From Bacillota bacterium (GTDB lineage Bacteria > Bacillota_A > Clostridia > Lachnospirales > Lachnospiraceae), in assembly GCA_023407175.1 (NCBI GenBank), contig JAEYMU010000004.1, positions 79,918 to 143,917 of the forward strand: a DNA stretch of 64,000 bases, in the 5' to 3' direction. Below the pieces are notes generated by a model. That model was not told the DNA's origin, ran no database searches, and saw only the letters and a list, made by a program, of their open reading frames with translations. How positions within the stretch are numbered: the first letter of the stretch is position 1; each line of letters opens with the position of its first letter. Positions 16,390-24,508 of the stretch are shown in pieces. The position numbers and the translations under genes were made by a program.

Positions 16390-17664
16390 ATGATTATACA
16401 TGTTGTTCAGGCGGGTGAAACCATCAATTCAATCGCTGACTACTACAAAGTGGATGTTAACAGATTAATTCAGAGTAATGACATTGTTAATCCACAAAGA
16501 CTTGTTGTCGGCCAGTCTATTTTAATTGTATATCCAAAGCAAATCCATACAGTACAGGAAGGGGACAGTCTGGCCTCTATTGCAGAGGAATACGGGATTA
16601 CCGTAAAAGAGCTTTTAAGATATAATCCTCAACTATTAAGCAGGGAATTCATTTATCCGGGAGAGGAAATCGTAATCAGCTACATGGATGATAGAGTAGG
16701 CCGGATAGCGACAAATGGATACGCCTATCCTTATATTGATAAAAGCATTCTGCAGAAAAACCTGCTTTATCTGACCTATCTGTCTGTATTTAATTATACG
16801 ATCACAGAAGAAGGGCTTTTAGATGAAATTGATGACACGGAAATAATCGATTTGGCAAAAGCCTATCAGGTGGCGCCAATTATGGTTATCTCCAATACCA
16901 GTCCGGAGGGAACGATAAATAGGGAGCTTCTTCATAACATATTGAATAGTCCCGAAAAAAGTACCCAGTTAATTGATAATATTTTAAGTGTCCTCCAGCA
17001 GAAGGGATATTATGGCTTGAATTTGGAAACCTCCTATATCCGGGATATCGACTGGGACTTATATTTTGATTTGCTCAATGAGATAAAGGATAAGCTGCAT
17101 CAGGAGGGCCTTAAGCTTTATGTAACGGTATCACCTAATACCTTTGAACAAGCCCCGGCTGGCGAAAACCTTTTAACCCTCTTCACCGCATTGAGTGAAA
17201 TATCCGATGGTATTATTGTATTGTCTTATTCCAGAGGCTATACCTCTGAAATTCCATTTGAATCTACCTCTGTTTATCTGCTGGAGATTTTATTGGAATT
17301 TACATTACAAAATATCCCTCCGGAAAAAATTCTATTTGGCATAACAAGCATAGGTTATATCTGGAGGCTGCCTAATATCATAGGAGAATCAAGGGCTGTT
17401 GCCATCAGTAATACAAATGCCATTCAGTTAGCCGCAGATACTGGGACCGAGATCTATTATAATCCATATAATTTGTCTTCTTATTTTTATTTTAAAGATG
17501 TCGACTTATTTCTGGTGTATTTTCATGATGTCAGAGGTGTAAATGCTTCTCTTGAAATTATGAGCCAATATGGCCTACGCGGCATCGGTATATGGAATGT
17601 TATGTATTTTCTGGCACAGACATTTTTATTGATTCATACATTATATGATATTGAAGAGGTCTGA
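16390..17664 (+). CDS. LysM-GH18 domain protein, paralogue of the one at 4128, catalytic residues altered
   Basis: Same layout and length as the gene at 4128: two LysM modules (residues 2-48 and 52-97; HVVQAGETINSIADYY and HTVQEGDSLASIAEEYGI), then a GH18 domain with GITSIGYIWRLPNIIGES and a final RGIGIWNVMYFLAQTF. At the catalytic strand it reads GYYGLNLETSYI (residues 207-218). Glu213 replaces the first Asp and Ser215 stands where the proton-donor Glu should be, so hydrolase activity is doubtful. GAGG lies six bases before the ATG. There is no signal peptide, which fits synthesis in the mother cell and assembly on the spore as in YaaH/SleL. The two paralogues differ at the same two positions by different changes. 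Confidence 0.85.
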   Translation: MIIHVVQAGETINSIADYYKVDVNRLIQSNDIVNPQRLVVGQSILIVYPKQIHTVQEGDSLASIAEEYGITVKELLRYNPQLLSREFIYPGEEIVISYMDDRVGRIATNGYAYPYIDKSILQKNLLYLTYLSVFNYTITEEGLLDEIDDTEIIDLAKAYQVAPIMVISNTSPEGTINRELLHNILNSPEKSTQLIDNILSVLQQKGYYGLNLETSYIRDIDWDLYFDLLNEIKDKLHQEGLKLYVTVSPNTFEQAPAGENLLTLFTALSEISDGIIVLSYSRGYTSEIPFESTSVYLLEILLEFTLQNIPPEKILFGITSIGYIWRLPNIIGESRAVAISNTNAIQLAADTGTEIYYNPYNLSSYFYFKDVDLFLVYFHDVRGVNASLEIMSQYGLRGIGIWNVMYFLAQTFLLIHTLYDIEEV

Positions 17665-17827
17665 TGCTTTATCTTAGTTAATAAATGAAGAGCCAGAGAA
17701 AAGCTCTGAATTGGCAGATACAGAACCTGCCTATCTGGGCTTTATAGGTGCGCCCAGCTTTCTGATTATTGGAACCTATGATTAAGTTAACCTTAAAATA
17801 TCTTAATAGACATTCGTACATTACCCA

Positions 17828-18619
17828 CTATTTTTCTAATATGGTGATTCCATCTGTCTTCAGGTCATAGTAATATACTTCATCTGATAATATTTCATCT
17901 GTTGATACTTGACTGCGATTAACATCCATCACTATATCTTTAAGGGTTTTCTTATCAAAACTTTTCTTTCCCGGAAGAAGAATTACTTCATGAATGGAGG
18001 AGGGCAGGATATATAGCCTTTCTAAATTCATACTTATTGTTAAATCACGTAAAATCCCTGGATATAGCAGTGCTCCCGCCCCATTTATTCCGTTGGTATT
18101 GCTTAAAACATACATGGTTTCTTCTCTTCTTTCCCTCTTTAGCAGCTTTATAAAGTCTTTATCCAAATTTTTAGGAAAAGATTTTTTTGCTTCCGTATAT
18201 TCTGTAAAATCATTATCCATAAGCTCTCGAATTACTTCGTTCATCCCTTTTATCGAGGGCGGAAATAAATTAGGGGTATTTATATCTGCTTTGCCGTTAA
18301 GTTCCTTCAGATTAACCTTCCATTCTTTCATAAGACTATCAGTAATAAGAATAAAGGCTGTATCTTCTATATTATAGTTTATGGGCAAAATATATATCTT
18401 GGCCAAATCCTCTACTATGGTATGCGGCATATTCTTTAATCTTTCTTTATTTAGTTTCTGACTAATTAATCTATATACAATTTTATCGGATATTGATTCA
18501 TAATTTATAATTTCTAATAAAATATCTACACCAAGCGTCTTTTGCACCTGTCTTTCATCTTCATATTCTTTGCAACAATGTCTTAACTCGATGGTGGGCT
18601 GAAATTTTTTATATCCCAT
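17828..18619 (-). CDS. DUF5688-like protein
   Basis: Cytoplasmic protein with no signal peptide or membrane span. The C-terminal part, EETMYVLSNTNGINGAGALLYPGILRDL followed by RLYILPSSIHEVILLPG, is the hallmark of the Lachnospiraceae family I know as DUF5688. The N-terminal half is variable and charged. Function unknown. I start at the ATG at 18619, because AGGAGGTTAAAA directly precedes it. It stands alone, divergent from the small RHH gene at 18862, and may share its regulatory region (the TTGCACT/AGTGCAA dyad at 18777-18798). Confidence 0.75.
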   Translation of the reverse strand: MGYKKFQPTIELRHCCKEYEDERQVQKTLGVDILLEIINYESISDKIVYRLISQKLNKERLKNMPHTIVEDLAKIYILPINYNIEDTAFILITDSLMKEWKVNLKELNGKADINTPNLFPPSIKGMNEVIRELMDNDFTEYTEAKKSFPKNLDKDFIKLLKRERREETMYVLSNTNGINGAGALLYPGILRDLTISMNLERLYILPSSIHEVILLPGKKSFDKKTLKDIVMDVNRSQVSTDEILSDEVYYYDLKTDGITILEK

Positions 18620-18776
18620 TTTTAACCTCCTGAATAACATAATTTTTTTCTCTATACTTATTATTCTTTTTGTTACCTATAAACTATCTAGCTATTTTAA
18701 CATCAACCTTTGTTTAGCCTATATCAAATTACCCACAAATTATTATAAATGATAAAAAGAAAGTCCGCAATATAAA

Positions 18777-18812
18777 TTGCACTTGATTTTTAGTGCAAAA
18801 TTAGTGTATAGT
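18777..18812 (+). promoter_or_regulatory. Promoter and inverted-repeat operator of the RHH gene
   Basis: -35 TTGATT (18783-18788), an 18-base spacer and -10 TATAGT (18807-18812). The perfect dyad TTGCACT (18777-18783)/AGTGCAA (18792-18798) covers the -35, as expected for autorepression by a ribbon-helix-helix protein. Confidence 0.55.
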
Positions 18813-18861
18813 ATTATTCATTTTTAACCCCTACTATTATAGTATGGAGGTGTGTGCACAT

Positions 18862-19050
18862 ATGTTTGAAATTAAAAGTGATAAGATAGAAACAGTAAAT
18901 AAAACCTTTAGAATTCCAAAAGATTTGGCACTAAGACTTGAAGAACTGGCACAGCAGAAAGGTATTTCCATGAATGGCCTTATTGTACAGTGCTGTGAAT
19001 ATGCTTTAGATAACCTTAAAACAGACGATATTCCTATCGGCCTTAAGTAG
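18862..19050 (+). CDS. Ribbon-helix-helix DNA-binding protein, about 62 aa
   Basis: Small protein with the Arc/MetJ pattern. A short strand, NKTFRIPKDLALRLEELAQQ, is followed by a helix, the turn KGISMN and a second helix, GLIVQCCEYALDNL. This is the layout of Arc-type repressors and toxin-antitoxin antidotes. I start at the ATG at 18862. GGAGG lies 11 bases before it, and the upstream ATG at 18844 overlaps that site. No toxin gene follows: a 23-bp hairpin ends the unit about 25 bases later. It is therefore likely a free-standing autoregulator, probably acting on the dyad at its own promoter and perhaps on the divergent DUF5688-like gene. Confidence 0.75.
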   Translation: MFEIKSDKIETVNKTFRIPKDLALRLEELAQQKGISMNGLIVQCCEYALDNLKTDDIPIGLK

Positions 19051-19074
19051 ATCAAATTCATATTTTATTTTATT

Positions 19075-19127
19075 AAATTTGCAATGAGCTAATACCTATT
19101 ATTAAGGTATTAGCTCATTGCAAATTT
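19075..19127. terminator. Perfect 23-bp hairpin after the RHH gene
   Basis: The arms at 19075-19097 and 19105-19127 are exact reverse complements with a 7-base loop (ATTATTA). The stem ends in AAATTT on both sides, so it could stop transcription in both directions. It is unusually long and perfect for a terminator. Confidence 0.65.
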
Positions 19128-19212
19128 AAATTGGTATTAATAATGTCTACGGTTTTGACTCTGCATCCACACCCATGATACACAAGCTAGACCTGTACCG
19201 CCACCTCGAGGC

Positions 19213-19242
19213 CAAAAGACGGTCTCTTCGGTCTTAGTTTTT
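19213..19242 (+). terminator. Possible weak plus-strand terminator
   Basis: AAGAC/GTCTT hairpin followed by AGTTTTTT. The stem is short; low confidence. Confidence 0.35.
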
Positions 19243-19251
19243 TACGCGCAA

Positions 19252-19300
19252 GAAAAAAGCACCGACCCCGAAGCTCCTATGTCTCCAAAACCGATACTTT
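19252..19300 (-). terminator. G-U rich terminator of tRNA-Lys
   Basis: On the minus strand AAAGTATCGGTTTT faces GGGGTCGGTGCTTT, with G-U pairs, followed by six T. The sequence is close to the terminator at 8645-8694. Confidence 0.75.
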
Positions 19301-19305
19301 TGTAA

Positions 19306-19380
19306 CTGCGTCTCCAGGGGCTCGAACCCTGGACACCCTGATTAAGAGTCAGGTGCTCTACCAACTGAGCTAGAAACGCA
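19306..19380 (-). tRNA. tRNA-Lys (anticodon CTT)
   Basis: Full cloverleaf on the minus strand. The acceptor is TGCGTTT/AGACGCA, the D arm AGCTCAGTTGGTAGAGC, the anticodon stem CCTGA/TCAGG with loop CTCTTAA (anticodon CTT), and the T arm CCAGGGTTCGAGCCCCTGG. The discriminator base is G and CCA is not encoded. It reads lysine AAG codons. Confidence 0.95.
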
Positions 19381-19404
19381 TATTTATTACCGAACGCAAA
19401 AGTT

Positions 19405-19433
19405 ATTATATATAATACTCCAACAAATTGCAA
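19405..19433 (-). promoter_or_regulatory. Promoter of tRNA-Lys
   Basis: Minus strand TTGCAA (19433-19428), a 17-base spacer and a perfect TATAAT (19410-19405), about 25 bases before the tRNA. Confidence 0.75.
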
Positions 19434-19481
19434 GTGTTTTTTTAATTTTTTTAAAAAAATAGACACTTTTTATTATTTAGG

Positions 19482-19514
19482 CAGGGAAATCCCCTATAAA
19501 AGGGGATTTCCCTG
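19482..19514. terminator. Hairpin after trxA
   Basis: A 13-bp perfect stem CAGGGAAATCCCC/GGGGATTTCCCTG with loop TATAAAA. It lies 20 bases beyond the trxA stop. The T tract is better on the plus side (TGTTTTATT), so it may work in both directions. Confidence 0.7.
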
Positions 19515-19534
19515 TGTTTTATTACAGAAATATA

Positions 19535-19852
19535 CTATTTATAGGCTTCCAGTTTATCCTGGATTACCTTTTTCGAGACTGCGCCAACCACTGTATCTAC
19601 TACCGAGCCACTTTTAATAAATAATAAGGTAGGGATGGACATTACACGGTATTTCTCAGCAACTCCCGGCTCCTGATCCACATTTAACTTACCAATTTTA
19701 AACTTCCCTTCATATTCCTGCGCCAATTCAGCTACAATCGGAGCAACCATCTTGCAGGGTCCGCACCAGTCCGCATAGAAATCTACGAGCACAGGGATGT
19801 CCGATTCCAGTGCTTCTTTTTGAAAATTCGTATCTGTAAATTGAAATGCCAT
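19535..19852 (-). CDS. trxA: Thioredoxin
   Basis: Cytoplasmic dithiol-disulfide oxidoreductase of normal length (105 residues). The active site is DWCGPCKM (Cys30 and Cys33). The cis-proline loop is VMSIPTLLF, and VLVDFYADWC and KLNVDQEPGVAEKYRV are family-typical. It reduces disulfides in target proteins and takes electrons from thioredoxin reductase, for which no gene is seen in this window. GGAGGAAGAACA precedes the ATG. It is a single-gene unit ending at the hairpin at 19482. Confidence 0.96.
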   Translation of the reverse strand: MAFQFTDTNFQKEALESDIPVLVDFYADWCGPCKMVAPIVAELAQEYEGKFKIGKLNVDQEPGVAEKYRVMSIPTLLFIKSGSVVDTVVGAVSKKVIQDKLEAYK

Positions 19853-20003
19853 TGTTCTTCCTCCATTCTGATGACCATACGAATGAATACAATTTCACCC
19901 GTATTCTATTTATCCTGTTGTACATTAGTATCTCTTTGCATCATGTTATTATGTGATGTATATTATGATATTACAATAGTATCAGCAATATGACAAGCAG
20001 TTA

Positions 20004-20144
20004 TTACTTTTTCTTCTTTTTCACAGAGCTGTTTAATATTCCTTCCACTTCATCCCAGGAAGATTTTAGCTTCATAATTTTCTTGTCAATGTTTGGATTT
20101 CCGCCCGTAACCTTTGATACCTTATACTTCCAGTTTTTTTTCAT
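20004..20144 (-). CDS. Small lysine-rich hypothetical protein, 46 aa
   Basis: Product not recognised. The frame is open further upstream, but the ATG at 20144 has AGGAGAAGG seven to eleven bases before it and gives a 46-residue basic protein (KKNWKYKVSKVTGGNPNIDK, then SSWDEVEGILNSS and a terminal run of five Lys). It lies 62 bases after trmB on the same strand and is probably cotranscribed with it. The high Lys content suggests nucleic acid or ribosome association, but this is only composition. Confidence 0.5.
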   Translation of the reverse strand: MKKNWKYKVSKVTGGNPNIDKKIMKLKSSWDEVEGILNSSVKKKKK

Positions 20145-20206
20145 CGACGCACCTTCTCCTGCCGTTTTTACCATTTTATGAAGGCGAGCCTGTTTTAGCA
20201 CCCGGT

Positions 20207-20863
20207 TTATGCATTCTCTTCCGTATTATTTCTGAAAGCCACCAGCCGGTGAATGGGATTTTCCAGAGCAACGAACCTTTCCTCATATTCTGTCATTACA
20301 TTGCCCCCCAGATATTCGCTGTTATGAAGATCAAAGGTTACCTCCTTAAGCTCCCAGCCTGCTTCGACAACCTCATTCAGTGAAAAGTCAAATAAGGATC
20401 TGTTATCTGTCTTAAAAATCACTTCTCCATCCTTTATTAAGCAGGAATTATATCTTGCAAAATATTGTCTGGAGGTTAATCTTCTTCTCGCATGCCGGTC
20501 CTTAGGCCATGGATCAGAAAAATTAAGATAAATTCTTGCAAGCTCGTCCTCAGCAAAGATTTCATTCAAGTATTCTGCGTCATAACGGATGAAATACAGG
20601 TTGTTAAGCTCCATATCCTCTCTTTTCTCTAAAGCACGCAAAAGCACGCTGGAATATTTCTCAATTCCAATATAATTAATATCAGGGTTTGCAGCCGCCA
20701 GCTGCATAAGAAATTTGCCCTTTCCCATGCCAATTTCTATATGAATCGGATGCTTGTTATCAAATAGAGTATTCCATTTTCCCTTATAAGCTTCCGGCTC
20801 ATGTATTACAAAGCTGTTAGCCGCAACCGTTTCTCTGGAGCCCTTAATATTTCTGAGTCTCAT
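20207..20863 (-). CDS. trmB: tRNA (guanine-46-N7)-methyltransferase
   Basis: SAM-dependent enzyme that makes m7G46 in the variable loop of tRNAs. Visible features: the SAM site HIEIGMGKGKFL, YIGIEKYSSVLLRA, the catalytic and tRNA-binding block YLNFSDPWPKDRHARRRLT, and FKTDNRSLFDFSL near the end. The length of 218 is normal. The ribosome binding site is weak (AGGG seven to nine bases before the ATG). Just upstream is the perfect GTGTGAAAAT/ATTTTCACAC dyad (20923-20950). The small Lys-rich gene at 20004 follows. Confidence 0.95.
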   Translation of the reverse strand: MRLRNIKGSRETVAANSFVIHEPEAYKGKWNTLFDNKHPIHIEIGMGKGKFLMQLAAANPDINYIGIEKYSSVLLRALEKREDMELNNLYFIRYDAEYLNEIFAEDELARIYLNFSDPWPKDRHARRRLTSRQYFARYNSCLIKDGEVIFKTDNRSLFDFSLNEVVEAGWELKEVTFDLHNSEYLGGNVMTEYEERFVALENPIHRLVAFRNNTEENA

Positions 20864-21283
20864 TTTAATTTACCCTGTCTTTCTTCAAAGTCTGCAAACT
20901 TTGGCCGAAGGCACAAATTTGCGTGTGAAAATTGCTCTTTATTTTCACACTATCCTCCACTAAGAATGTCCCTTATAATTTGGCTCTGAACAGTTACCAA
21001 TTTGGCAATATTGCCGTCCTTTCCTATTATATATTCAAGTACTGCATTCGTCAAGAAACACACTGCTCGTAATAGATTGCAGCCATTTGTCATTCGTATA
21101 AAAGCAGATCCATATAAATTGTGTTTTATTCTCAGATTATTGGTTATAATAATTCACAATTATTTTCCCTCTTCTCCTATTCCAAACAGACTTATCTTGT
21201 AGTATACTATGGATAAACATTTTTAGTTTACACCTGTCCTCGGACAGAAGTACAAATTTTTATTACTCTTTCAGGAGGTTCTT
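20864..21283. other. Divergent intergenic region, trmB / flavodoxin-like gene
   Basis: No gene seen in these 420 bases. They hold a perfect 10-bp dyad GTGTGAAAAT/ATTTTCACAC at 20923-20950 near trmB and a palindrome CTGTCCTCGGACAG at 21234-21247. A TATACT (about 21203) could be the -10 for the gene at 21284. The two dyads could be operators. Confidence 0.45.
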
Positions 21284-21901
21284 ATGAAAGTAATTGCGAT
21301 TAACGGTAGTCCCAAGCCTATGGGAAACACTTATCTTACACTTAAGACAGTTTGCGATGAATTAAACAGCCAAAACATCGAAACTGAAATCATACATATC
21401 GGTAATATGGAGTTAAAGGGCTGTATTTCCTGCGGCCAGTGCCGTGATGGCCAATGTCGCTTTTCTGATGAAGTATTTCGCGATATCGTTAACAAAATTT
21501 ATGCAGCTGACGGTCTTCTGCTTGGCAGTCCGGTATACTACGCCAGTATTGCCGGAACCATGAAATGCTTTCTTGACCGTCTTTTCTACCCCAGCCATGG
21601 ACGTATGCGTCTGAAGGTAGGCGCGGCCGTGGCTGTTCTTAGAAGGTCGGGTGGTGTTACTACCTTTGACCAGCTGAACAACTATTTTCTGATTTCGGAG
21701 ATGCTGATTGCTCCCTCCTATTATTGGAATGCAATACATGGCGGCAAGCCGGGTGAGGTTACTCAGGATGGGGAGGGTATCTGCGTCCTCAATAACCTGG
21801 CTAATAATATGGCCTGGATGCTGAGTATAAAGGACTTTAGCCGGGAGGCTTTTCCCGAACCTGCTCCGGTGAAACGTACCTTCACGAATTTTATCCGCTG
21901 A
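21284..21901 (+). CDS. NAD(P)H-dependent FMN reductase / flavodoxin-fold protein
   Basis: Flavodoxin-like fold oxidoreductase of the iron-sulfur flavoprotein/NADPH-FMN reductase group. The N-terminal strand and FMN phosphate loop are VIAINGSPKPMGNTYLTL. KGCISCGQCRDGQCRF has four Cys in a compact motif (CxxCxxxxxC with one more), and LLLGSPVYYASIAGTMKCFLDRLF is the second FMN contact. The Cys cluster resembles the one that holds an Fe-S cluster or dithiol in such proteins. AGGAGG lies six bases before the ATG. It is a single-gene unit; the physiological partner is unknown. Confidence 0.85.
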   Translation: MKVIAINGSPKPMGNTYLTLKTVCDELNSQNIETEIIHIGNMELKGCISCGQCRDGQCRFSDEVFRDIVNKIYAADGLLLGSPVYYASIAGTMKCFLDRLFYPSHGRMRLKVGAAVAVLRRSGGVTTFDQLNNYFLISEMLIAPSYYWNAIHGGKPGEVTQDGEGICVLNNLANNMAWMLSIKDFSREAFPEPAPVKRTFTNFIR

Positions 21902-22008
21902 TATGAATCAAAATCGGCCCATTTCCTATTTTAAGACAGGGCTTTTTCTGCATTATTGATAAAATGAAACTCTAATTTGAGAGCTTTTTACGTGCTTTAG
22001 GAGGATTT

Positions 22009-23439
22009 ATGAAACGACAATGGATTGCTGTATTCAGCATTATTCTTATATTAATAGCTATTTTGGATATTCCCGTAAAAGCCATGGCTTCGGCCACAGA
22101 AACTGATGTCTGGCCGGACGGCCCAAATGTATTTGCCGAGTCTGCTATTGTTATGGAGGCTTCTACCGGACTTATCCTGTATGAAAAGAATATTGATGAT
22201 CAACACTACCCTGCCAGTATTACAAAAATTATGACGGTTTTACTGGCCCTTGAGAATTCCTCCCTGGGCGATATCGTTACCTTTTCCCATGACGCTGTTT
22301 ATGACGTTGATTCAGACAGCAGCCGGCTCTGGGTAACCGAAGGTGAACAGATGACAATGCAGCAATGTCTTTATGCCATTCTCTTATATTCGGCCAATGA
22401 TGTTGCCTACGGTGTTGCCGAGCATGTCGGCGGCAGTGTTGAAAATTTCGCACGGATGATGAATGAGAAGGCCAAGAGCTTGGGCTGTAAGAATACAAAC
22501 TTTACAAACCCCCATGGTTTGCAGGATGACAATCACTACACCTGTGCCCATGATATGGCATTGATTACAAGAGAAGCGATTAAGAATGAAACCTTTCTTA
22601 AGATATTCGGAACACGGACCTACCAGATTCCGCCTACCAACCTTCAATCGGAAACCAGATATCTGGCAAACCATCATAAGCTTTTAATGAAGCAGACCTA
22701 TTCCTATGATGGGGTAATCGGCGGAAAAACCGGATATACCTCCACCTCCTTATATACTTTGGTAACCGTCGCAAAAAGAGGGGATTTGGAGCTGATCTGT
22801 GTACTCATGCGTGATGATTCGATTGAGCATGAATATACCGATACCATAAAGCTGTTTGATTACGGCTTTGATAATTTTTCTATTTATCCGATTGCTGATC
22901 TGGAAGATACCTCCGCTCTCAGTGAATCTCCCCTGTTTACAAGGTACAATTCCCTGCTTAGCGATATGAATTCTCCGATCACAATTGATCATAATGGATA
23001 TCTGGTACTGCCTAATTCGGCATCCTTTCAGGATGCTGTGAAGGAGGTTTCCTTCTTCTCGGACTCAGAAGCCTCTGATAACGATAGCTCCGCAGATTCC
23101 GAGGATAAGATAATCGGCCAGATTTCCTATACCTATCAAGACAAGTATGTCGGCGGAGCCAATATTTTATATCATAATGTGGATTCGCCTTCCTTAATAA
23201 AAAATAATACAGAAACAACCAACCCTACCTCCGCCCCTGGAACTGAAACCCAACCCCCCCGCAAATCCGGAGGAGGGTTACAGCTATTTATTATAGGCGG
23301 TCTCATAGGCTTGGTTGCCCTTGTTATTATTGCATATTATATCGTAGTGGAACGTCCTCGTCTCAAGCGCAAGCATGCCTATTATAAGAAACGTGCTCAG
23401 CGTAAATTATACCAGAACGATGATTATCTTGATCTGTAA
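22009..23439 (+). CDS. D-alanyl-D-alanine carboxypeptidase (low-molecular-mass PBP)
   Basis: Peptidoglycan D,D-carboxypeptidase of the S11 family (DacA/DacF-like). The export signal covers residues 1-27. Catalytic motifs are all present: SITK (Ser70-Lys73), SAN (128-130) and KTG (Lys240). It trims the terminal D-Ala of stem peptides outside the membrane. After the catalytic domain there is a Ser/Asp-rich linker and then a C-terminal membrane span (LFIIGGLIGLVALVIIAYYI) with a basic cytoplasmic tail (RLKRKHAYYKKRAQRK). Usual members instead end in an amphipathic anchor helix. AGGAGG precedes the ATG. It is convergent with the gene at 23461, only 21 bases apart. Confidence 0.93.
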   Translation: MKRQWIAVFSIILILIAILDIPVKAMASATETDVWPDGPNVFAESAIVMEASTGLILYEKNIDDQHYPASITKIMTVLLALENSSLGDIVTFSHDAVYDVDSDSSRLWVTEGEQMTMQQCLYAILLYSANDVAYGVAEHVGGSVENFARMMNEKAKSLGCKNTNFTNPHGLQDDNHYTCAHDMALITREAIKNETFLKIFGTRTYQIPPTNLQSETRYLANHHKLLMKQTYSYDGVIGGKTGYTSTSLYTLVTVAKRGDLELICVLMRDDSIEHEYTDTIKLFDYGFDNFSIYPIADLEDTSALSESPLFTRYNSLLSDMNSPITIDHNGYLVLPNSASFQDAVKEVSFFSDSEASDNDSSADSEDKIIGQISYTYQDKYVGGANILYHNVDSPSLIKNNTETTNPTSAPGTETQPPRKSGGGLQLFIIGGLIGLVALVIIAYYIVVERPRLKRKHAYYKKRAQRKLYQNDDYLDL

Positions 23440-23460
23440 AAGCCAGTACTGTGCAATACA

Positions 23461-24426
23461 CTAGCCTAACGAAGCGAAAAGCGAGGCAATTTCATCAGCC
23501 GATAAATTCTTATTCGGATCACTGTATAAGGGTTTAACCTTTATTTCCTGCTCCGGCTTCTCACTATAGAACGGACTTAGTCCCGGTTCCTTCTCGTTAT
23601 CCTGGAACTCGGGACTTTCCTTTTCGAAAGTAACCGCATCGCCCTGATTTCCTTTATCATCAGACTCACTTATACTTTCATAAGCCGCCCCCGACTCCTG
23701 CTCCGGTCCATCCGGCAGCTTAAAATCCTCTTCAGCTGCTGCTTCCTGTTCAGAATCATATTCATCTTCAACAAAATAATCTTTTTTTGCCTTCTCCTTT
23801 GCATAGCTTTCCGGCTCCAGATCCTGAATTTGTTTTATGCTGTCTAAGGTTACTATTCCGCTGCCTAGAAGTTTATTATTATCCTCCAGAAGCTTTAATA
23901 TGTCAGAAAGCTGCTTTGTCAACTCTGTTTTACTGCTCTCTTCACGAATTGCTTCCAGCAGCTGCTTTGTATATTCCTTATTATAATGCAGCTCCATATT
24001 CAGAGCATTCTTTTGCCCCTCCAGAGACTTTTTCAAAAGCTCTATCATTCTTTGGAGTTCCTTACGATGGTCTGCTGCTTCCAGCTTAAGCAGGATATCC
24101 TTCATCTGCTCCGACATCACTACCGTATTTTTCTTTGTTGCACTGTAAGTAGCCTTCTGCAGGTTAATAAGCTCATTGTATCTTTCGTTCCAGCGTTCCG
24201 TCTCTTCCCGCAGAACATGGTCCGTATAAAACTTTACATGCTCTATATGATGCTTAATACTGCTTTTGATGGCATCCATGAGCAAATAACCGTTAATAAG
24301 AACTATCATACTAATCCCCACAAGACTGAACAAATTTCCTTCCAGCCAAAGCAGGCAATAGGCCTCCGCCAATATAGCCGCTAAAAAACATATTCCAAAA
24401 AACATTATATTTAATCTTTTTTTCAT
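23461..24426 (-). CDS. Membrane-anchored coiled-coil protein, unknown
   Basis: No family recognised. Two hydrophobic segments lie at the N-terminus (about residues 7-27 and 31-51). A long charged, coiled-coil-like region follows (about 60-200; RMIELLKKSLEGQKNALNM, KQLLEAIREE, KQLSDILKLLEDNN). Then comes an acidic, probably disordered stretch and a short conserved-looking end, NLSADEIASLFASLG. That end resembles the short DEIxxLF peptide used for docking in several bacterial proteins, such as the FliM/FliN N-terminus. TAGGAG lies ten bases before the ATG. The gene is 82 bases after the phoR-like kinase with no terminator between, so it may be a distal member of the pho operon. Confidence 0.6.
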   Translation of the reverse strand: MKKRLNIMFFGICFLAAILAEAYCLLWLEGNLFSLVGISMIVLINGYLLMDAIKSSIKHHIEHVKFYTDHVLREETERWNERYNELINLQKATYSATKKNTVVMSEQMKDILLKLEAADHRKELQRMIELLKKSLEGQKNALNMELHYNKEYTKQLLEAIREESSKTELTKQLSDILKLLEDNNKLLGSGIVTLDSIKQIQDLEPESYAKEKAKKDYFVEDEYDSEQEAAAEEDFKLPDGPEQESGAAYESISESDDKGNQGDAVTFEKESPEFQDNEKEPGLSPFYSEKPEQEIKVKPLYSDPNKNLSADEIASLFASLG

Positions 24427-24508
24427 ACCAGCTTTGCTCCTATCTTACTTTTGCTGTGAAAGAACATATTAAAATATAAATGTATATCGGAATATTTTGC
24501 AAAAAAGT

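Noticed and set aside
18862..19050. Toxin-antitoxin pair with the RHH protein as antitoxin
   Set aside because: No second gene follows or precedes it in the same orientation; a hairpin ends the unit directly.
23986..24384. Plus-strand frame of 132 codons opposite the coiled-coil gene
   Set aside because: Antisense shadow of the gene at 23461, with no family-like sequence or ribosome site.
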